A program made the position numbers and the translations under genes. 6,902 nt of DNA from Acidobacteria bacterium AH-259-L09 (lineage in GTDB: Bacteria; Acidobacteriota; UBA6911; RPQK01): NCBI GenBank assembly GCA_027717875.1, contig JALLOL010000136.1:1-6902 (forward strand), given 5' to 3'. Below, piece after piece: positions 5,022 to 6,902 of the stretch; within the stretch, counting starts at the first letter, position 1; each line of letters opens with the position of its first letter. The notes below the pieces were generated by a model. The model was not told the origin of the DNA. It saw nothing but the letters and a program-made list of their open reading frames with translations, and did no database searches.

Positions 5022-6902
5022 GTGTGTGGTATTTGCGGTATCTTGAAAGCAGAACGTTCTGATCCGGTTGACCGGACACTACTGGAACAGATGAATGCCA
5101 CCTTATATCATCGTGGGCCGGACAGCATTGGAGTCTACGTGAACGGTAATTTCGGACTAGCCATGTGCCGCCTTGCCATTATCGATGTGGCTGGTGGACA
5201 GCAACCCATCTTCAACGAAGATAAGAGCATCGTGGTGGTCTTCAACGGCGAAATTTACAACTTCCGCGAGTTGCGAGCTGAACTAGAGCAATATGGTCAT
5301 CGCTTCGCGACCGAGAGCGACACCGAAGTGATTGTGCACGCCTATGAACAGTGGTGCGACGATGCTTTGCTGCGCTTTAACGGCATGTTCGCATTCGCCC
5401 TTTGGGATCAGCGCAGCGAACGGCTCCTGCTGGCCCGGGACCGGATGGGAAAGAAACCACTTTATTGGCACAACTCGCCCCAGGGACTGCTCTGGGCCTC
5501 AGAGGCGAAGGCGCTGTTGGTCGTGCCCTGGGTGAAGCGGCGTTCTAATGCCTGGGCTTTGCATCACTACCTCACGCTGCAATATACGCCCGACCCGCTT
5601 ACGATTTTCGAAGGTATCTACCAATTGCCGGCGGCCCACAAGCTGGTTGTGGACCGTGGCAGAGAGCCCCAGATCTCGCGCTGGTGGCAGCTAGCCTTTG
5701 AGCCGAAATGGGATTTTCCCGAAAACGAGGTCCTGGTGCAGGCCAGAGAGTTATTGGGGAGAGCAGTCGAGCGCCGACTCATCTCGGAAGTACCACTGGG
5801 CGCCTTTCTAAGTGGCGGAATTGACTCCTCGAGCATCGTGGCGCTCATGGCGGAACGAATCTCGCAACGGGTCAGGACTTTCTCGATTGGATTTGAAGAG
5901 CGACATTTCTCCGAGACGCACTACGCCCGGCAGGTTGCCGAGCGCTACAGGACCGACCATCACGAGTTTATGTTTGGACCTAGCGACCTTGTGCGTGCGA
6001 TTGAAGGTGTGATCTCAGCTACTGACGAACCGTTGGCAGATCCGTCGGCATTGCCACTTTACGAACTGGCCAGACAAACGCGCCGGCACGTTACAGTGGC
6101 GCTTTGTGGCGATGGCGGCGATGAGACACTGGCAGGCTATCGTCGCTATGCCCTCGACAGCTTGCTGCGTCCCTATGCAGCACTGCCGAATTGGGTTACG
6201 CAGCGCCTTCTACCGGCCGCTGTCGCGCTGCTGCCCGAACCGACCTGGCTTCCCTACGATCGTAACCCAATTGTTGGCCTGAAGCGACTCGGGCAATTTT
6301 CGAGCGTTACACCCAAGGCCTCAATCGTGCGTTGGGGTTCCTACTTTGTCCATGACGATAAGCTGGCCCTCTACGCCGACCGCTGGCGTGATGAATTTAG
6401 CCAAGTAGACACGGCCGACTGGATTGCAGCCGCCTACGACAGGGCGCAGGCATCCAGTCTGCTTGACTCTACGCTTTACGCCGATCATGTGACCTATCTG
6501 GCAGGTGATTTGCTGCCCAAGACCGATCGAATGACAATGACTCATTCAGTGGAAGCCCGCGCCCCCCTCCTAGACCCCGATTGGGTGGAATGGACAGCAC
6601 GCCTGCCCAAGCGATACAAGGTACGTTGGCTGCAAACCAAGTGGTTACTCAAGGCGGCCTTCGCTGAGAAGCTGCCTGACGCCGTGGCAGAGCGTGGGAA
6701 GCAGGGCTTTAGCGTGCCCATTGGGCTGTGGTTGCGCCGTGAATTACGGGAATGGACGCGCGAACGGCTTCTCAACAATCGTGCCCTTGATGAGTGGTTC
6801 CGCCCCGCGGCAATCAAACAACTGCTCGAAGAACACGACGGGGGCCGGATCGACCATGGCAAGCGCCTGTGGGCGTTGGTGATGTTTGCAGTCTGGGTGG
6901 AG
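5022..6902 (+). CDS. asnB: Asparagine synthase (glutamine-hydrolysing)-type amidotransferase, 3' end cut by window edge
   Basis: The frame is open for 627 codons to the window edge, close to the usual 610-650 residues, so little is missing. Initiation must be at GTG 5022-5024: this puts the catalytic cysteine at position 2 (CGICGIL), and an in-frame TGA lies at 5004. The N-terminal Ntn glutaminase domain has HRGPDS (30-35), R50, NGEIYN (75-80) and ESDTE with D100, so ammonia release from glutamine should work. The C-terminal synthetase domain has the PP-loop SGGIDSS (264-270) for ATP, CGDGGDE (362-368), and KTDRMTMTHSVEARAPLLD (500-518). It starts 57 nt after the aminotransferase on the same strand. 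In polysaccharide clusters such paralogues (for example WbpS) may amidate sugar acids rather than make asparagine. That role is inferred from context here. The gene symbol marks the family only. Confidence 0.93.
   Translation, partial: MCGICGILKAERSDPVDRTLLEQMNATLYHRGPDSIGVYVNGNFGLAMCRLAIIDVAGGQQPIFNEDKSIVVVFNGEIYNFRELRAELEQYGHRFATESDTEVIVHAYEQWCDDALLRFNGMFAFALWDQRSERLLLARDRMGKKPLYWHNSPQGLLWASEAKALLVVPWVKRRSNAWALHHYLTLQYTPDPLTIFEGIYQLPAAHKLVVDRGREPQISRWWQLAFEPKWDFPENEVLVQARELLGRAVERRLISEVPLGAFLSGGIDSSSIVALMAERISQRVRTFSIGFEERHFSETHYARQVAERYRTDHHEFMFGPSDLVRAIEGVISATDEPLADPSALPLYELARQTRRHVTVALCGDGGDETLAGYRRYALDSLLRPYAALPNWVTQRLLPAAVALLPEPTWLPYDRNPIVGLKRLGQFSSVTPKASIVRWGSYFVHDDKLALYADRWRDEFSQVDTADWIAAAYDRAQASSLLDSTLYADHVTYLAGDLLPKTDRMTMTHSVEARAPLLDPDWVEWTARLPKRYKVRWLQTKWLLKAAFAEKLPDAVAERGKQGFSVPIGLWLRRELREWTRERLLNNRALDEWFRPAAIKQLLEEHDGGRIDHGKRLWALVMFAVWVE

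Overview
The window looks like part of a non-model, probably Gram-negative bacterial chromosome of moderate-to-high GC. No gene here fixes the phylum. A Na+/solute symporter paired with a fucose-isomerase-like enzyme, an intergenic repeat of the HKDTKDTE/TTKTQRTQ type and a GGGCGAGCC palindromic repeat all recall environmental lineages such as Planctomycetes/Verrucomicrobia, Acidobacteria or Chloroflexi. That placement is inference only.

Layout: two divergent gene groups are separated by a non-coding region at about 3511-3735. The left group is on the minus strand and reads right to left: a small KdgF-like cupin (3510-3133), a 252-bp inverted repeat (2883-3134), a sodium:solute symporter (2891-1422), and an L-fucose/arabinose-isomerase-like protein (1392 to the window edge, C-terminus missing). 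The right group is on the plus strand: a 35-codon remnant of a left-handed beta-helix acyltransferase (3736-3843), a DegT/DnrJ/EryC1 sugar aminotransferase (3853-4965), and an asparagine-synthase-type glutamine amidotransferase (5022 to the window edge, nearly complete).

Function: the left group fits uptake of a sugar or sugar acid and its first processing steps. The cupin carries the metal-ligand and D-x-F-x3-R residues I associate with KdgF. The isomerase-like protein keeps a Glu/Asp pair spaced as in FucI. The right group fits surface-polysaccharide or nucleotide-sugar synthesis: amination of a keto-sugar, N-acylation (now apparently lost) and possibly amidation of a sugar acid.

The least ordinary features are structural. 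The inverted repeat has 116-bp arms (108 of 116 positions pair) around a 20-nt spacer. Its outer ends include the symporter start codon on one side and meet the cupin stop codon on the other. The cupin C-terminus appears to run into a dispersed repeat. The acyltransferase gene stops after about 35 codons, directly in front of the aminotransferase. Together these suggest a locus repeatedly rearranged at gene boundaries. I see no CRISPR array, tRNA, rRNA, transposase or recognisable phage gene, and I could not identify a wholly new multi-gene system.
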